Shown: in pieces, positions 18,557 to 27,348 of the stretch
Position numbering within the stretch: position 1 is the first letter of the stretch
Layout: the number at the start of each line of letters is the position of its first letter
Assembly (NCBI RefSeq): GCF_026625605.1
Contig: NZ_CP113054.1
Location: 930,001 to 994,000, forward strand
Source: Luteolibacter sp. SL250
GTDB lineage: Bacteria; Verrucomicrobiota; Verrucomicrobiia; Verrucomicrobiales; Akkermansiaceae
Length of the DNA stretch: 64,000 nucleotides
Direction: 5' to 3'
Translations under genes and position numbers: made by a program
Notes under the pieces: model-generated
Told to the model about the DNA's origin: nothing
The model's database searches: none
What the model saw: the letters and a program-made list of their open reading frames with translations, nothing else

Positions 18557-18652
18557 TCCGGCTGCAACCGGAACTCAAAGCAAAAAGCTCCGGCTGCAAC
18601 CGGAACCCAGAATCCAAAGCTCCGGCTGGTGCCGTAACCCGAGCAAAGGCCG
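18557..18652. repeat. Three tandem 32-bp repeats
   Basis: Between accC and thiE. Copies start at 18557, 18589 and 18621, each beginning TCCGGCTG, with a period of exactly 32 bp. The first two share TCCGGCTGCAACCGGAAC; the third is decayed. Each intact unit holds a short palindrome (CCGG...CCGG). No spacer structure of a CRISPR. Confidence 0.75.
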
Positions 18653-18667
18653 CCCCGTTCCCATTCC

Positions 18668-19294
18668 ATGTCTCTCTCCTCCGCCCGTCTCTATTGCATC
18701 CTCGACCTGGACTATGTCGCGCAAACGGAGGCCGTGCGGGTGACTTCCCAACTGCTGGAAGGCGGTGCGGATGTCCTCCAACTCCGGGGCAAGAACCACG
18801 ACGTGGAAACGATCCGGAAGGTCGGGCGATTGCTGCTGCTCCTTTGCCGTGAGGCGGGTGTGCCTTTCATCATCAACGACTACCCGGACCTGGCGGCGGA
18901 ACTGGACGCGGATGGCGTCCACATCGGCCAGGATGACGGCTCACTGGCCAAGGCCCGTGCCGTGGTGGGTGAGGGGAAGATCATCGGCCGCTCGACCCAT
19001 TCGCTCGAGCAGGCCCGAACGGCCCTCGCTGCGGGGTTCGACTACATCGGCTTTGGTCCGCTGTTCCCCACCCCCACCAAGCGCGGCAGGCCGGGCATCG
19101 GGCTGCTGAACATTTCGTTCATGGAGGAGGAGATCGGCTCGAAGATCCCGGCGTTCTGCATCGGGGGGATCACCCCGGCAACGCTGCCGGAGGTGCTCGC
19201 CGCTGGCGCGCGCCGCATCGTCGTGGTTTCCGCGTTGCTCCGGTCCCCGGACATCCGTTCCGCCACCCATCAATTCAAAACACTCCTAGCCTGA
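18668..19294 (+). CDS. thiE: Thiamine phosphate synthase
   Basis: TIM-barrel enzyme joining HMP-diphosphate and thiazole phosphate to give thiamine phosphate. 208 residues. Markers: QLRGK near 38-42, FIINDYPDLAAELDADGVHIGQDD (about 75-98), GRSTHS (about 112), DYIGFGPLFPTPTK (126-139) and CIGGITP (about 165). No TPP riboswitch or other thi gene is next to it. A PfkB-type kinase follows 8 bp later, which may point to a shared transcript. Confidence 0.9.
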   Translation: MSLSSARLYCILDLDYVAQTEAVRVTSQLLEGGADVLQLRGKNHDVETIRKVGRLLLLLCREAGVPFIINDYPDLAAELDADGVHIGQDDGSLAKARAVVGEGKIIGRSTHSLEQARTALAAGFDYIGFGPLFPTPTKRGRPGIGLLNISFMEEEIGSKIPAFCIGGITPATLPEVLAAGARRIVVVSALLRSPDIRSATHQFKTLLA

Positions 19295-19302
19295 TTCCAT
19301 CC

Positions 19303-20241
19303 ATGTCCACATCATCCGCAGTCATCATCGGCGGCACCATCGCCATCGACCACGTCAAGACCCCGAACGCCGAAGCTGCCAACCTGCTGGGTGGTTCCGC
19401 CTCCTACGCCTCCATCGCGGCCTCCTACTACACTTCGCCGGTCCATCTGGTGGGCATCATCGGCAAGGATTTCCCGAAGGAACACGTGGAGCTTTTCAAT
19501 GCGAAGGGCATCACCCTCGACGGGGTGGAGCGCTCCGAGGGCGACTCTTTCTCCTGGTCCGGTGAGTATCATGAGAACATGAACGACCGCACCACCCGCC
19601 AGGTGGACATCAACGTCCTGGAAAACTGGTCGGTCAAGGTTCCCGCCACCATCGCGGACGCACCGGTGGTCGTGCTGGCGAACATGTCCCCGGAGAACCA
19701 GCTCCAGATGCTGGACGCCTGCACCGGCGCGAAGTTCGTCGTCGCCGACACCATGGACCTCTGGATCGCCATCGCGAACGAGAAGCTTCATGAAGTGCTC
19801 AAGCGCATCGACCTCCTCGTCATCAATGAAAGCGAGGCCCGCGAGTTCGCTGGCACCAGCAACCTCGTCGTCGCCGGCCGCCGCCTGCTCGAAAAGGGAC
19901 CGAAGCACGTGGTCATCAAGCTGGGTGAGTTCGGAGCCATCCTCTTCACCGCCAATGGCACCTCCTGCCCGCAGCTTTTCCGTTGCGCCGCCTTCCCGCT
20001 GACGGAAGTCGCCGACCCCACCGGGGCAGGCGATTCCTTCCTCGGCGCGCTCGCCGGTTACCTCGCGTCCACCGGTAAATCCGAGTATTCCTTCGAGGAT
20101 ATCCGGCAGGCCATTGTCCAAGGCTCAGTGGTGGCATCCTTCACCTGCGAGGCATTCTCGACCCGCCGCCTCCAGACCCTCAGCCGCACCCAGATCGACG
20201 AGCGCCTCGCGTTCCTCAAATCGATCACCCATTGGCCATGA
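19303..20241 (+). CDS. PfkB-family (ribokinase superfamily) kinase
   Basis: ATP-dependent kinase for a sugar or nucleoside, 312 residues. N-terminal IIGGTIAIDHV, substrate lid GGSASYASIAA, and C-terminal PfkB signature DPTGAGDSFLGALAG with catalytic Asp in the anion hole (near residue 242-245). NESEA and VVIKLGEFGA are also typical. It follows thiE closely; substrate cannot be inferred, though close Verrucomicrobial relatives are simply called PfkB-family sugar kinases. Confidence 0.88.
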   Translation: MSTSSAVIIGGTIAIDHVKTPNAEAANLLGGSASYASIAASYYTSPVHLVGIIGKDFPKEHVELFNAKGITLDGVERSEGDSFSWSGEYHENMNDRTTRQVDINVLENWSVKVPATIADAPVVVLANMSPENQLQMLDACTGAKFVVADTMDLWIAIANEKLHEVLKRIDLLVINESEAREFAGTSNLVVAGRRLLEKGPKHVVIKLGEFGAILFTANGTSCPQLFRCAAFPLTEVADPTGAGDSFLGALAGYLASTGKSEYSFEDIRQAIVQGSVVASFTCEAFSTRRLQTLSRTQIDERLAFLKSITHWP

Positions 20242-20540
20242 CAATGTAAAGTCCGCGAAATGCGTCCGATTAAGGTCAAAATGGAACAGAATTTTGGTGG
20301 TGATTTTGGTGAATTTTATATAAATCATTCTTGTTCAATGAATTGAATGGAGTGAGTTCTGCGGCGAAAAATTGAAAAATACCGCCGTGGTCTTCAATTT
20401 TTTACTTGCTGCCGAGGGATGCCCCCTGCATGGTAACTGGCGAAAGCTTCATTGCGGCTAGGATAGTTTACGAAAACGTCACGGCCCAAAAAACCCTTAG
20501 AACTCGACAAACTCCCTCTCACATTCGAAATCATCCGCAC
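20242..20540. promoter_or_regulatory. AT-rich upstream region of the TIGR02597 gene
   Basis: About 300 bp without a convincing gene. Base composition drops sharply (runs such as GAATTTTATATAAATCATTC near 20310-20330), as expected for a strong promoter and long leader ahead of a secreted protein gene. No defined -35/-10 pair or operator can be assigned with confidence. Confidence 0.35.
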
Positions 20541-21569
20541 ATGAAATCAATCCTTTCATATTCCCTCCTGGCCGCGGCAATGGCTGCAGGTGTGGCCACC
20601 GCCCAGACGACGGCGACGACTGGACCAGTCGGCTATATCACTCTTGGCAACCAAGGTTCGGCCACTGCAGTTCCAGCAAACACTGACGTTGTAGTTTCCA
20701 GTCCTCTCCTTCGTTCGGCTGAATTTGCCGGGTTGGTGGCGAGTGTTTCTGGTAATACTATCGAGGTGTCCGGGGCGCAGGGTTGGACCTCTACTCAGTG
20801 GACCTCGGATGCTTCCAAGCCTTATTTGCTATACTCGGCTAGCGGAGCCCAAGAAGGTCTGAGTGCGATCATTACTGGGAGTTCCGGAAGCTCCCTGACG
20901 GTAACGGTGGTTGACGGTACTCTCAGTGGTCTTGCCGCTGGCGATAAGTTGAAAATCATCCCAGCTTGGACGGTCAAATCCTTCATCAGTCCTGCTTCTG
21001 TTCCTCCAGGAACTCAGTTGTTTGCTTATGCCGGAACTGCTGCTGGTATCAACGTTTCGCCCACTCACATTATGGCATCTACGGGTACAACTTGGGTGTT
21101 TACCCTTGGCGGTACGGGAACCGCTGATAACTTCATCGTTTATCCGACTGAATCACTGGTTCTTCGAACAGGTGCGAATCCTGTAACTAATCTCGTTCTC
21201 AGTGGTGAGGTTCCGACTTTCAAGCATCGCACAACGCTCTCCAAGCTTAGTGCGGCAGGAACTGCCCAAGATATTCGGATCGCTTATACAAGTCCTGTGA
21301 ATCAGCCTTTGCTCGCAAGTGGCTTGGGAAATGCTGCCGGTGACCAGCTTTTCATCTATGATAATGCTGTAACAGGTCGCAATAAGGCTCCGAGTCAGAT
21401 TATGACCTTTACCGGTTCAGCTTGGGTGGGTACCTTTGGTCCTCTCACTGGAAACCAAAACACATATGAACTGGTTGGCGGTCGTGGATACGTTTATCGT
21501 GCCGCAGCATCCACGCCTCAAGGAATTCGAGAATGGTCTAGTTCTCAGGCCTATCTCCCTTCTCTCTAA
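20541..21569 (+). CDS. Exported protein of the TIGR02597 type
   Basis: 342 residues with a signal peptide MKSILSYSLLAAAMAAGVATAQ. The mature part starts PVGYITLGNQGSATAVPANT and has the recurring blocks of the Verrucomicrobial TIGR02597 family as I recall it: SGNTIEVSGAQGWT, GDKLKIIPAWT, GTQLFAY, FKHRTTL, and a C-terminal GRGYVYRAA. Likely a beta-rich cell-surface or matrix protein. Codon use is visibly richer in A/T at third positions than in neighbours. It lies 35 bp before a PEP-CTERM gene with similar composition. Alternative upstream start at 20406 is rejected because the signal peptide begins at 20541. Confidence 0.78.
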   Translation: MKSILSYSLLAAAMAAGVATAQTTATTGPVGYITLGNQGSATAVPANTDVVVSSPLLRSAEFAGLVASVSGNTIEVSGAQGWTSTQWTSDASKPYLLYSASGAQEGLSAIITGSSGSSLTVTVVDGTLSGLAAGDKLKIIPAWTVKSFISPASVPPGTQLFAYAGTAAGINVSPTHIMASTGTTWVFTLGGTGTADNFIVYPTESLVLRTGANPVTNLVLSGEVPTFKHRTTLSKLSAAGTAQDIRIAYTSPVNQPLLASGLGNAAGDQLFIYDNAVTGRNKAPSQIMTFTGSAWVGTFGPLTGNQNTYELVGGRGYVYRAAASTPQGIREWSSSQAYLPSL

Positions 21570-21604
21570 AGAAGCGCAAATTTGATCACAATTTTTCGAA
21601 AACT

Positions 21605-22237
21605 ATGAAAAAGTTGCTTATTACGACGTTCGGTCTGATGGCCGGTTGGAGTGCTGCAAGTGCTGCGACGGTGTTCCAATTCAATGAAGCATTCTCCGGT
21701 GGCATTTCCTCGAACCTCTCCAACGCTGCAGGTGTGGCTGCGACAAACGGTCTCTTTTGGGGCATCATCATCGATAAAGATGGTGGCTCCCTTTCACAGA
21801 CCACCTTTGATCCTATCGTTCCGACTTTCAGTGCTGTAGTGGCACTCACGGCTGGAGGCGCTGCAACTGACGCAATCGTTGTGTTTGCTGATACGTTCAC
21901 TGCTGATCAAAGCTTCGGTGGTGCCTTCACTGATGTTGGAGGTACGACAGGAACTTCTGGTGGTGTTTCTGCTATCACGGTCAATTACACCAATGGTATT
22001 CTGGCAGGACAGACCTTCCAGCTTATCTGGTTTGACTCCGTTACCAAAACTGCTGGGGTGCTTTCTTCTTCGGAATTTGTTCTTCCTGCCGATGCTGGTA
22101 ACGTCGTGACTGTCGATGATGTTTTCATTGGCGCAGATCCGATCCGAGCTGCGACGGGCATTACATTCATTCCCGAGCCATCCACAATGCTTCTCGGTGC
22201 GTTTGGTGCCCTTGGTCTCCTTCGCCGCCGCCGCTGA
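21605..22237 (+). CDS. PEP-CTERM sorting domain protein
   Basis: 210 residues: signal peptide MKKLLITTFGLMAGWSAASA, a Gly/Thr/Ala-rich beta domain, and the C-terminal tripartite signal IPEPSTMLLGAFGALGLL followed by RRRR. Exosortase cleaves at this signal and places the protein on the surface or in the matrix. It shares the lower GC of the preceding gene, and both end at the strong terminator downstream, so they are probably one transcript. Confidence 0.88.
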   Translation: MKKLLITTFGLMAGWSAASAATVFQFNEAFSGGISSNLSNAAGVAATNGLFWGIIIDKDGGSLSQTTFDPIVPTFSAVVALTAGGAATDAIVVFADTFTADQSFGGAFTDVGGTTGTSGGVSAITVNYTNGILAGQTFQLIWFDSVTKTAGVLSSSEFVLPADAGNVVTVDDVFIGADPIRAATGITFIPEPSTMLLGAFGALGLLRRRR

Positions 22238-22261
22238 TTGCGGAAGCGTTGAACAAATCTC

Positions 22262-22296
22262 AAAAGGCGGGCTTCGGCCCGCCTTTTTTGTTTTTG
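22262..22296 (+). terminator. Rho-independent terminator
   Basis: Stem AAAAGGCGGGC with loop TTCG and matching GCCCGCCTTTTTT, then a T-rich tail. It lies 25 bp after the PEP-CTERM stop. Very stable UUCG tetraloop. Confidence 0.93.
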
Positions 22297-22344
22297 AGGG
22301 AAGAGTGTGCCGGGGGCATTGGGATTTGGGTGAGGCTCAGGGGT

Positions 22345-22555
22345 CCTACATTCGGGAGAAATCCAACCGCAGATGAACGGGATGGACGCAGATGAACGGG
22401 ATGGACGCAGATGAACGTCAGGATGGATCTAAAACCCGGGTCCGAACCGCAACTTCGACTCCAAAAGTCCGAGGCGTAAGATAAAAGCAAAGATTTTGCG
22501 TTCATCTGCGGTTGAAAAATGCACGTATCAGGGAACTGCCCATCCCTAATGTAGG
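22345..22555. repeat. Palindromic element with internal 19-bp tandem repeats
   Basis: Fills the gap 22297-22711. CCTACATT (22345-22352) and CCAACCGCAGATGAAC (from about 22363) pair with GTTCATCTGCGGTTG (about 22500-22514) and AATGTAGG (22548-22555). Inside, CGCAGATGAACGGGATGGA repeats at 22368 and 22387 with a partial third copy at 22406. No gene is seen in this stretch. Confidence 0.7.
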
Positions 22556-22711
22556 GGGCGTTGGGTGGGGCTTGATTCGCTTTTCTTGGAAAGGGCTGAT
22601 GCAATGCTCTTATTCCGCGAGGATTGTGGGGTGGTAGCTTGTTCGGAGAGGCGGAGAGGATGTTTCCATTGCTTGCTTGCGTGGTAGGAAACGAGCGTTG
22701 AGAATCCGGGC

Positions 22712-23929
22712 ATGTTCACGCCGAAGTGGAAGAAAGAGGCGAAGCTGCTCGCGAAGGGCGGGCGGAAGTTTGTGAATTACAAACGGGATCTGCTGAAGCC
22801 GGAGCGGGTGGACGAGATCGAGTCGCGGCTGGACGATCTGCTGAAGGCGATCAAGGCGAATGACCCGAAGAAGGCCGCGGAAGCCGGGAAACAGCTCCGG
22901 GCGACCTGTGAGAATTCCCTGAAATACGAGAAGCCGGTGGGTTGGCTGGAGGAGAACGTCGAGGTGATGTTCGTCGCCATCGTCATTGCGCTCGGCCTGC
23001 GGGCCTATTACCTGCAACCCTTCCGGATCCCGACGGGATCCATGCAGCCGACGCTGAACGGCATTGTCGGCACCTCGCTCAAGCAGGAGGAATGGCCGTC
23101 GTTCCCGCAACGGATGGTGGAGTTCGTCCTCCGTGGCAGGAGTTACGTCAAACTGGAGAACAAGGAGGACAAGCAGGTGCTTTTCATGGACCGCGGCTCG
23201 CTGATCGCGACGACGGATGTCCAGAAGTTCCACTTTTTCAGCCGTGGTGCGATTGTCTGTGCGGACCGCACGTTGATTCCGCTGCCGGCTCCGGGAAATC
23301 CCTGCCAGAGCGCGGGTCTGGCCCAAGCAGCCGTTGTGGCCCGGCAGAATGGCGGGGTCCTCCCCAAGGGGACCGTTCTGTGTGAAGGCTACATCGATAC
23401 CGGCGATCTCGTGCTGGTGAACAAGTTCTCCTACCACTTCCGGAAGCCGAAGAGGGGCGAGGTGTTTGTTTTCGACACCATCGGCATCAAGGGCATCCGC
23501 GAGCGGAGCGGGGACCAGGCGGACGGCTCCCACTACATCAAGCGGCTCTGCGGAGTTCCGGGGGACACGCTTTCGATCGATACCCCGAATCTGCTGGTGG
23601 ATGGAAAGGTGGCGCAGGAGCCGGGCATCCAGCGGGTGGCCAACGGTACACCACCTCATCCGAAGGTAGGCTATGTCCTGGCAAGCGGGGAAGATGTCCG
23701 TCCGGGGCAGAGTCTCCCGCCACGGCAGTACCTCAGTCACTCCGCCAGCCCTCTGGCTCTGGCCGCGGACGCGCCGAGGGGCATGCGCGAGTATGCGGCC
23801 CTGGGTGACAACACGCGCAACTCCCTGGATTCCCGCTATTGGGGGAGCGTCAAGGAGTTCAACCTGGTGGGGCCGGCGTTGTTCTCCCTCTGGCCGATCA
23901 CCACGGGGCATTGGGGGCTCATCCACTGA
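22712..23929 (+). CDS. lepB: Signal peptidase I
   Basis: Membrane serine protease removing Sec/Tat signal peptides. 405 residues, longer than most. A cytoplasmic extension (1-80, coiled and basic) precedes a single transmembrane span (about 84-101). Catalytic Ser110 is in RIPTGSMQPTL and the general base Lys277 in SHYIKRLCGVPGD. Box C reads GDLVLVNKFSYHFRKPKRGE. About 110 residues between the Ser box and box C exceed the usual spacing. C-terminal GDNTRNSLDSRYWG is intact. A squalene/phytoene synthase gene begins 4 bp after the stop. Confidence 0.94.
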   Translation: MFTPKWKKEAKLLAKGGRKFVNYKRDLLKPERVDEIESRLDDLLKAIKANDPKKAAEAGKQLRATCENSLKYEKPVGWLEENVEVMFVAIVIALGLRAYYLQPFRIPTGSMQPTLNGIVGTSLKQEEWPSFPQRMVEFVLRGRSYVKLENKEDKQVLFMDRGSLIATTDVQKFHFFSRGAIVCADRTLIPLPAPGNPCQSAGLAQAAVVARQNGGVLPKGTVLCEGYIDTGDLVLVNKFSYHFRKPKRGEVFVFDTIGIKGIRERSGDQADGSHYIKRLCGVPGDTLSIDTPNLLVDGKVAQEPGIQRVANGTPPHPKVGYVLASGEDVRPGQSLPPRQYLSHSASPLALAADAPRGMREYAALGDNTRNSLDSRYWGSVKEFNLVGPALFSLWPITTGHWGLIH

Positions 23930-23933
23930 CAGT

Positions 23934-24764
23934 GTGTCCGTTTCCTCCGAGATCACCCGCCGTGCGAAGTCAAATCTGGCTTTCGCGCTGAGCATCCTGC
24001 CAAGGGAACGGCGGGAGGACATGGTGGTCTTCTATGCCTTCTGCCGGACCATGGACGATATCGCGGATGATCCCGCGATGGAGGCGTCCGCCCGTTCCGC
24101 CGCCTTGCGGGGATGGAGGGAAGGACTGGAACACGGATTTCCAGCGCCCGGGGAGTTCGAGCGGGAGGTCGTGGATATGCGGGACAGGAACCATGTTCCG
24201 AACGACCTGCTGCTGGCGATCATCGACGGCTGCGAGATGGACCTGAAGCCGCAGCGCTTCGGAACCTGGGAAGATCTCGAGCGGTACACCTGGAAGGTGG
24301 CCTGCGCGGTGGGCCTGGTGTCCGTCCGCTTGTTCGGCTGCCAGGATCCGGTGTCGGACCGGTATGCGGTGGCGCTGGGGCATGCCCTGCAACTGACCAA
24401 CATCCTGAGGGACATCGGGGAGGATCTTTCGAACGGGCTGCGGATCTATCTGCCGCTGGCGGACCTTTCTCGCTTCCAGTACACGGAGCGGGATCTGGTG
24501 GGGCGTGTCCATGATGGGCGCTTCCTCGCGCTGATGGAGTACGAAGCCGGGCGGGCGGAAATGTATTTCAAGGAGGCGGAGGAATGCCTGCCTGCCATGG
24601 ACCGGGAGTCGCTGCTCCCAGCCCGGATCATGGCGGAAATCTATCACACCCTGCTGGTGAAGATGCGTGCGGACGGGTTCCGGGTTTTCGCGAAGCGTTA
24701 CGCCATCTCCAAGGCGCGGAAATTGACAATCCTTTCGAAGCATCTGATTGCACGGAAGCGATGA
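23934..24764 (+). CDS. Squalene/phytoene synthase family enzyme (HpnC/HpnD/CrtB-like)
   Basis: Head-to-head condensation of prenyl diphosphates. 276 residues from a GTG at 23934, chosen because an SVSSEITRRAKSNLAFAL N-terminus matches the family and the preceding gene stops at 23929. First Asp-rich motif DDIADD (41-46); second NILRDIGED (about 156-164) followed by GLRIYLP. Sequence style resembles the presqualene diphosphate synthase HpnD of hopanoid pathways, but without hpnC or hpnE beside it a carotenoid role is equally possible. Probably co-transcribed with lepB. Confidence 0.85.
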   Translation: MSVSSEITRRAKSNLAFALSILPRERREDMVVFYAFCRTMDDIADDPAMEASARSAALRGWREGLEHGFPAPGEFEREVVDMRDRNHVPNDLLLAIIDGCEMDLKPQRFGTWEDLERYTWKVACAVGLVSVRLFGCQDPVSDRYAVALGHALQLTNILRDIGEDLSNGLRIYLPLADLSRFQYTERDLVGRVHDGRFLALMEYEAGRAEMYFKEAEECLPAMDRESLLPARIMAEIYHTLLVKMRADGFRVFAKRYAISKARKLTILSKHLIARKR

Positions 24765-24799
24765 ATCGAATAATCTGTGCAATCATCCGTTTCATCATT

Positions 24800-25258
24800 A
24801 TGAAAAAAATCTTCTTTTGTTCCATGGCGGGAGCGCTGCTCCTCAGTTCCTGCACCCAGTACCAAGCACAGGGAGCCGGCGTGGGAGCCTTGGGTGGAGC
24901 GGCGGTGGGAGCGCTGGCGGGAAATGATCGTCGCGATGTCGCCACCGGAGCCATCGTCGGTGCCGCGCTGGGTACCGGGATCACCGCCGCCCAGGAGAAC
25001 GCCCGCAACCGTTCGACGCCTCCAGACGGTTACTATGATGACCGGGGCGGCTATCGTGGGGATTACCGGGACGACTATCGTCAGGCTCCTCCGGAGCGCT
25101 CCACGCCCCGGCAGGACTATCCCTACGCGGAGCGGACGGGCAGTCCGAAGCGGGTGATCAGCCCGTATCCGCCGTACAACGTCATCGATGTGGACGGCTT
25201 CCGTTCCGGCCAGCTTGCGAAGGACCCTTCCAACGGGAAAATTTTCCGCATTCCTTGA
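24800..25258 (+). CDS. Glycine-zipper lipoprotein
   Basis: 152 residues. Lipobox LLLSSC with Cys near residue 18. Then a glycine-zipper stretch GAGVGALGGAAVGALAG and VGAALGTGITAAQ (about 25-65), a Tyr/Arg/Asp-rich low-complexity part (DDRGGYRGDYRDDYR), and a C-terminal segment ending DPSNGKIFRIP that is conserved in small Verrucomicrobial lipoproteins. The glycine zipper suggests membrane-inserted helices as in SlyB/YMGG-type outer-membrane lipoproteins. The ATG at 24800 is preferred to the earlier ATG because the n-region KK directly precedes the hydrophobic core. Confidence 0.75.
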   Translation: MKKIFFCSMAGALLLSSCTQYQAQGAGVGALGGAAVGALAGNDRRDVATGAIVGAALGTGITAAQENARNRSTPPDGYYDDRGGYRGDYRDDYRQAPPERSTPRQDYPYAERTGSPKRVISPYPPYNVIDVDGFRSGQLAKDPSNGKIFRIP

Positions 25259-25379
25259 GCGGTTTCACCGGATCAAGCATGCCGGTGGGCGGAGAAGCGT
25301 CTGACTGCGCGAGAAAAGCCGTTGTCATCGCTGGTGCGAACCGCTAAAAGCGGAGTTGCAAGAGTCAAAACCCCGTAAG

Positions 25380-26432
25380 ATGGCATCCCGCCCCCGTATT
25401 TTTCCTGCATTCCGCAGCCTCCTCGCGTTGGTCGTGGCTGTGTGTACTTATGCGCTGGCGGTGCCATCCTTGATGGCGCAGGGCTGGCAGGTCACCAAGA
25501 TCGAGGGCCGCGACTATGTGAGCATCGAGAGCGTCAAAAAGTTCTACGGCTTCCAGACGGCGGAGAAAAAGGGCAACTCGATCGTCCTCAAGTCGCTCGA
25601 TAAGACCGGGAAGAACGGCATCATCATGCAGCTCCAGATCGGTTCCCAGGAGTGCCTGCTGAACAAGGTGAAGTTCATCTTCACCCATAATGTGGAGTCG
25701 GGGGGAAGCCTCGGCCTGATTTCGCAGATGGACCTGATCAAGCTGATCGAGCCGGTGCTGCGCCCCAACTTCATCCCGAATGCGGGCGACTTCAGGACCG
25801 TGATCCTGGATGCCGGACACGGGGGCAAGGATCCCGGCGCGACAAACCCGCTGGGAACGGAGGCGAACTACAATCTCTCCCTTGCCGGGCGGATCAAAGG
25901 CTTGCTGGAGAAGCAGGGCTTCCGCGTCATCCTCACCCGCAGCACCGACCGCTATTATTCCCTGCAGGAACGGGTGGAGATCGCGAACGCGGTGAAGGAG
26001 AACTCGATCTTCATCAGCCTGCACTTCAACTCCGGTGGACGTGACGCCCGCGGCATTGAGACCTTCACCCTTTCCCCACCGGGAGTCGCCCATTATGGAG
26101 CCGGCTTCAAATCGAGCGATGCGTTCGCCCGCAGGGGCAATGAGCATGACTCCGCGAACATTGCCCTGGCCACGGCCGTTCATGGATCGATCCTCCGCGA
26201 GCTGCGGGAAAACACCTTCGACCGCGGCATCAAGCGCGCGAGGTTCAGCGTGCTCAGCGGGATCCGTCACCCGGCCATCCTTTTCGAGGGAGGCTTCATG
26301 AGCCACCCGTATGAGGCGAGGCTGATCGCGAATGAAAAATACCAGATCGCGCTGGCGAATGGCATTGCCACCGCGATCCGCAAATACCAGTTCGCGGTGA
26401 CCCGGATGCCCGCTTCCAAGCCGAATCCTTGA
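25380..26432 (+). CDS. N-acetylmuramoyl-L-alanine amidase (Amidase_3)
   Basis: Zinc amidase that removes stem peptides from peptidoglycan, needed for cell separation. 350 residues. Signal peptide ends near SLMAQG (about 35). An N-terminal domain of about 100 residues (YVSIESVKKFYGF) resembles copper-amine-oxidase-like/AMIN-type wall-binding folds. The catalytic domain has zinc ligands His147 (DAGHGGKDPGA), Glu161 (TEANYNL) and His215 (SLHFNS), plus the catalytic Glu in EGGFMSH. A TTG 24 bp upstream would also give an open start. Confidence 0.9.
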   Translation: MASRPRIFPAFRSLLALVVAVCTYALAVPSLMAQGWQVTKIEGRDYVSIESVKKFYGFQTAEKKGNSIVLKSLDKTGKNGIIMQLQIGSQECLLNKVKFIFTHNVESGGSLGLISQMDLIKLIEPVLRPNFIPNAGDFRTVILDAGHGGKDPGATNPLGTEANYNLSLAGRIKGLLEKQGFRVILTRSTDRYYSLQERVEIANAVKENSIFISLHFNSGGRDARGIETFTLSPPGVAHYGAGFKSSDAFARRGNEHDSANIALATAVHGSILRELRENTFDRGIKRARFSVLSGIRHPAILFEGGFMSHPYEARLIANEKYQIALANGIATAIRKYQFAVTRMPASKPNP

Positions 26433-26440
26433 GCCGGTAA

Positions 26441-27295
26441 TCAGGCAGCCGGTGGAAGCTGCCCTCCACCGAGGATCGCTTCCGTCATCCGCAGGGCTTC
26501 GAGGTTGGTCCTGACGCTGTGGACACGATGGAGCAGGACGCCTTTTTCCCTGCCCAGCGAGGTGAGCGCGGCGGTCGGCCATTCGCGTGCCTCCAGTGCG
26601 GTTTCACCGAGCAGAACCCCGAGGAATGACTTCCGGGATACCCCCAGCAGCAGCGGGCGGTTGTGAGCGGCCAGATCCCCGAGAGAACGCAGCAGGGCCA
26701 GGTTGTGATCCAGGGTCTTTCCGAAGCCGATGCCCGGATCGAAGCAGAGTGCCTCCGGATGGATCCCGGCGGATGTCAGCGAAGCGTGGCGTTCCTCGAA
26801 AAACCCACGGATCTCCCGGACCACATCCCCGTAGGTGGGGGCCAGTTGCATGGTGCGCGGCTGGCCCTGCATGTGCATGACCACCACGCCGCATCCGCTG
26901 GCGGCACACACCGCCACCATCGCCGGATCCCGCAGACCGCAGACGTCATTGACGATGTCCGCCCCGGCGGTGAGCGCGGCTTCCGCCACGGCAGCCTTTG
27001 AGGTGTCGATGGAGATCCATCCGTCCCATTCCGCCCGCAGCGCGCGGATGATGGGGGCCGTCCGGGCGATTTCATCCTGTTCCGGGACCTCCGCGGCACC
27101 AGGGCGGGTGGACTCTCCGCCGATGTCGATGATCTCCGCGCCTTCGGAGATCATCCGCCGGGCGTGCTCCATGGCCGTGCCGGGGCCGTTGTTGAGACCT
27201 CCGTCCGAGAATGAATCCGGGGTCGTGTTCAGGATGCCCATGATCCGTCCGCGGCGGCTCAGGTCCATGGGATGGCGGCGTGTTCTCCAGATCAT
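26441..27295 (-). CDS. folP: Dihydropteroate synthase
   Basis: Condenses p-aminobenzoate with dihydropterin diphosphate in folate synthesis; the sulfonamide target. 284 residues. Signatures: IMGILNTTPDSFSDGG (18-33), IIDIGGESTRPGA, VNDVCGLRDP, CFDPGIGFGKT and LGVSRKSF. TIM-barrel enzyme, all motifs intact. Single gene, convergent with the amidase (8 bp apart) and divergent from the secreted protein gene at 27349. Confidence 0.95.
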   Translation of the reverse strand: MIWRTRRHPMDLSRRGRIMGILNTTPDSFSDGGLNNGPGTAMEHARRMISEGAEIIDIGGESTRPGAAEVPEQDEIARTAPIIRALRAEWDGWISIDTSKAAVAEAALTAGADIVNDVCGLRDPAMVAVCAASGCGVVVMHMQGQPRTMQLAPTYGDVVREIRGFFEERHASLTSAGIHPEALCFDPGIGFGKTLDHNLALLRSLGDLAAHNRPLLLGVSRKSFLGVLLGETALEAREWPTAALTSLGREKGVLLHRVHSVRTNLEALRMTEAILGGGQLPPAA

Positions 27296-27348
27296 GTGTT
27301 AGAACTGGCTGCTTGCAGTCCAGCAGCGGCGCGCCTAGTCTGGCCGCC

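Noticed and set aside
18557-18652. CRISPR-like regular 32-bp repeats
   Set aside because: Repeats are directly adjacent with no unique spacers and no cas genes nearby.
22368-22416. Short tandem repeats as CRISPR
   Set aside because: 19-bp units without spacers inside a palindromic element.
22610-24022. 470-codon minus-strand frame over lepB
   Set aside because: Antisense to signal peptidase I with intact Ser/Lys motifs.
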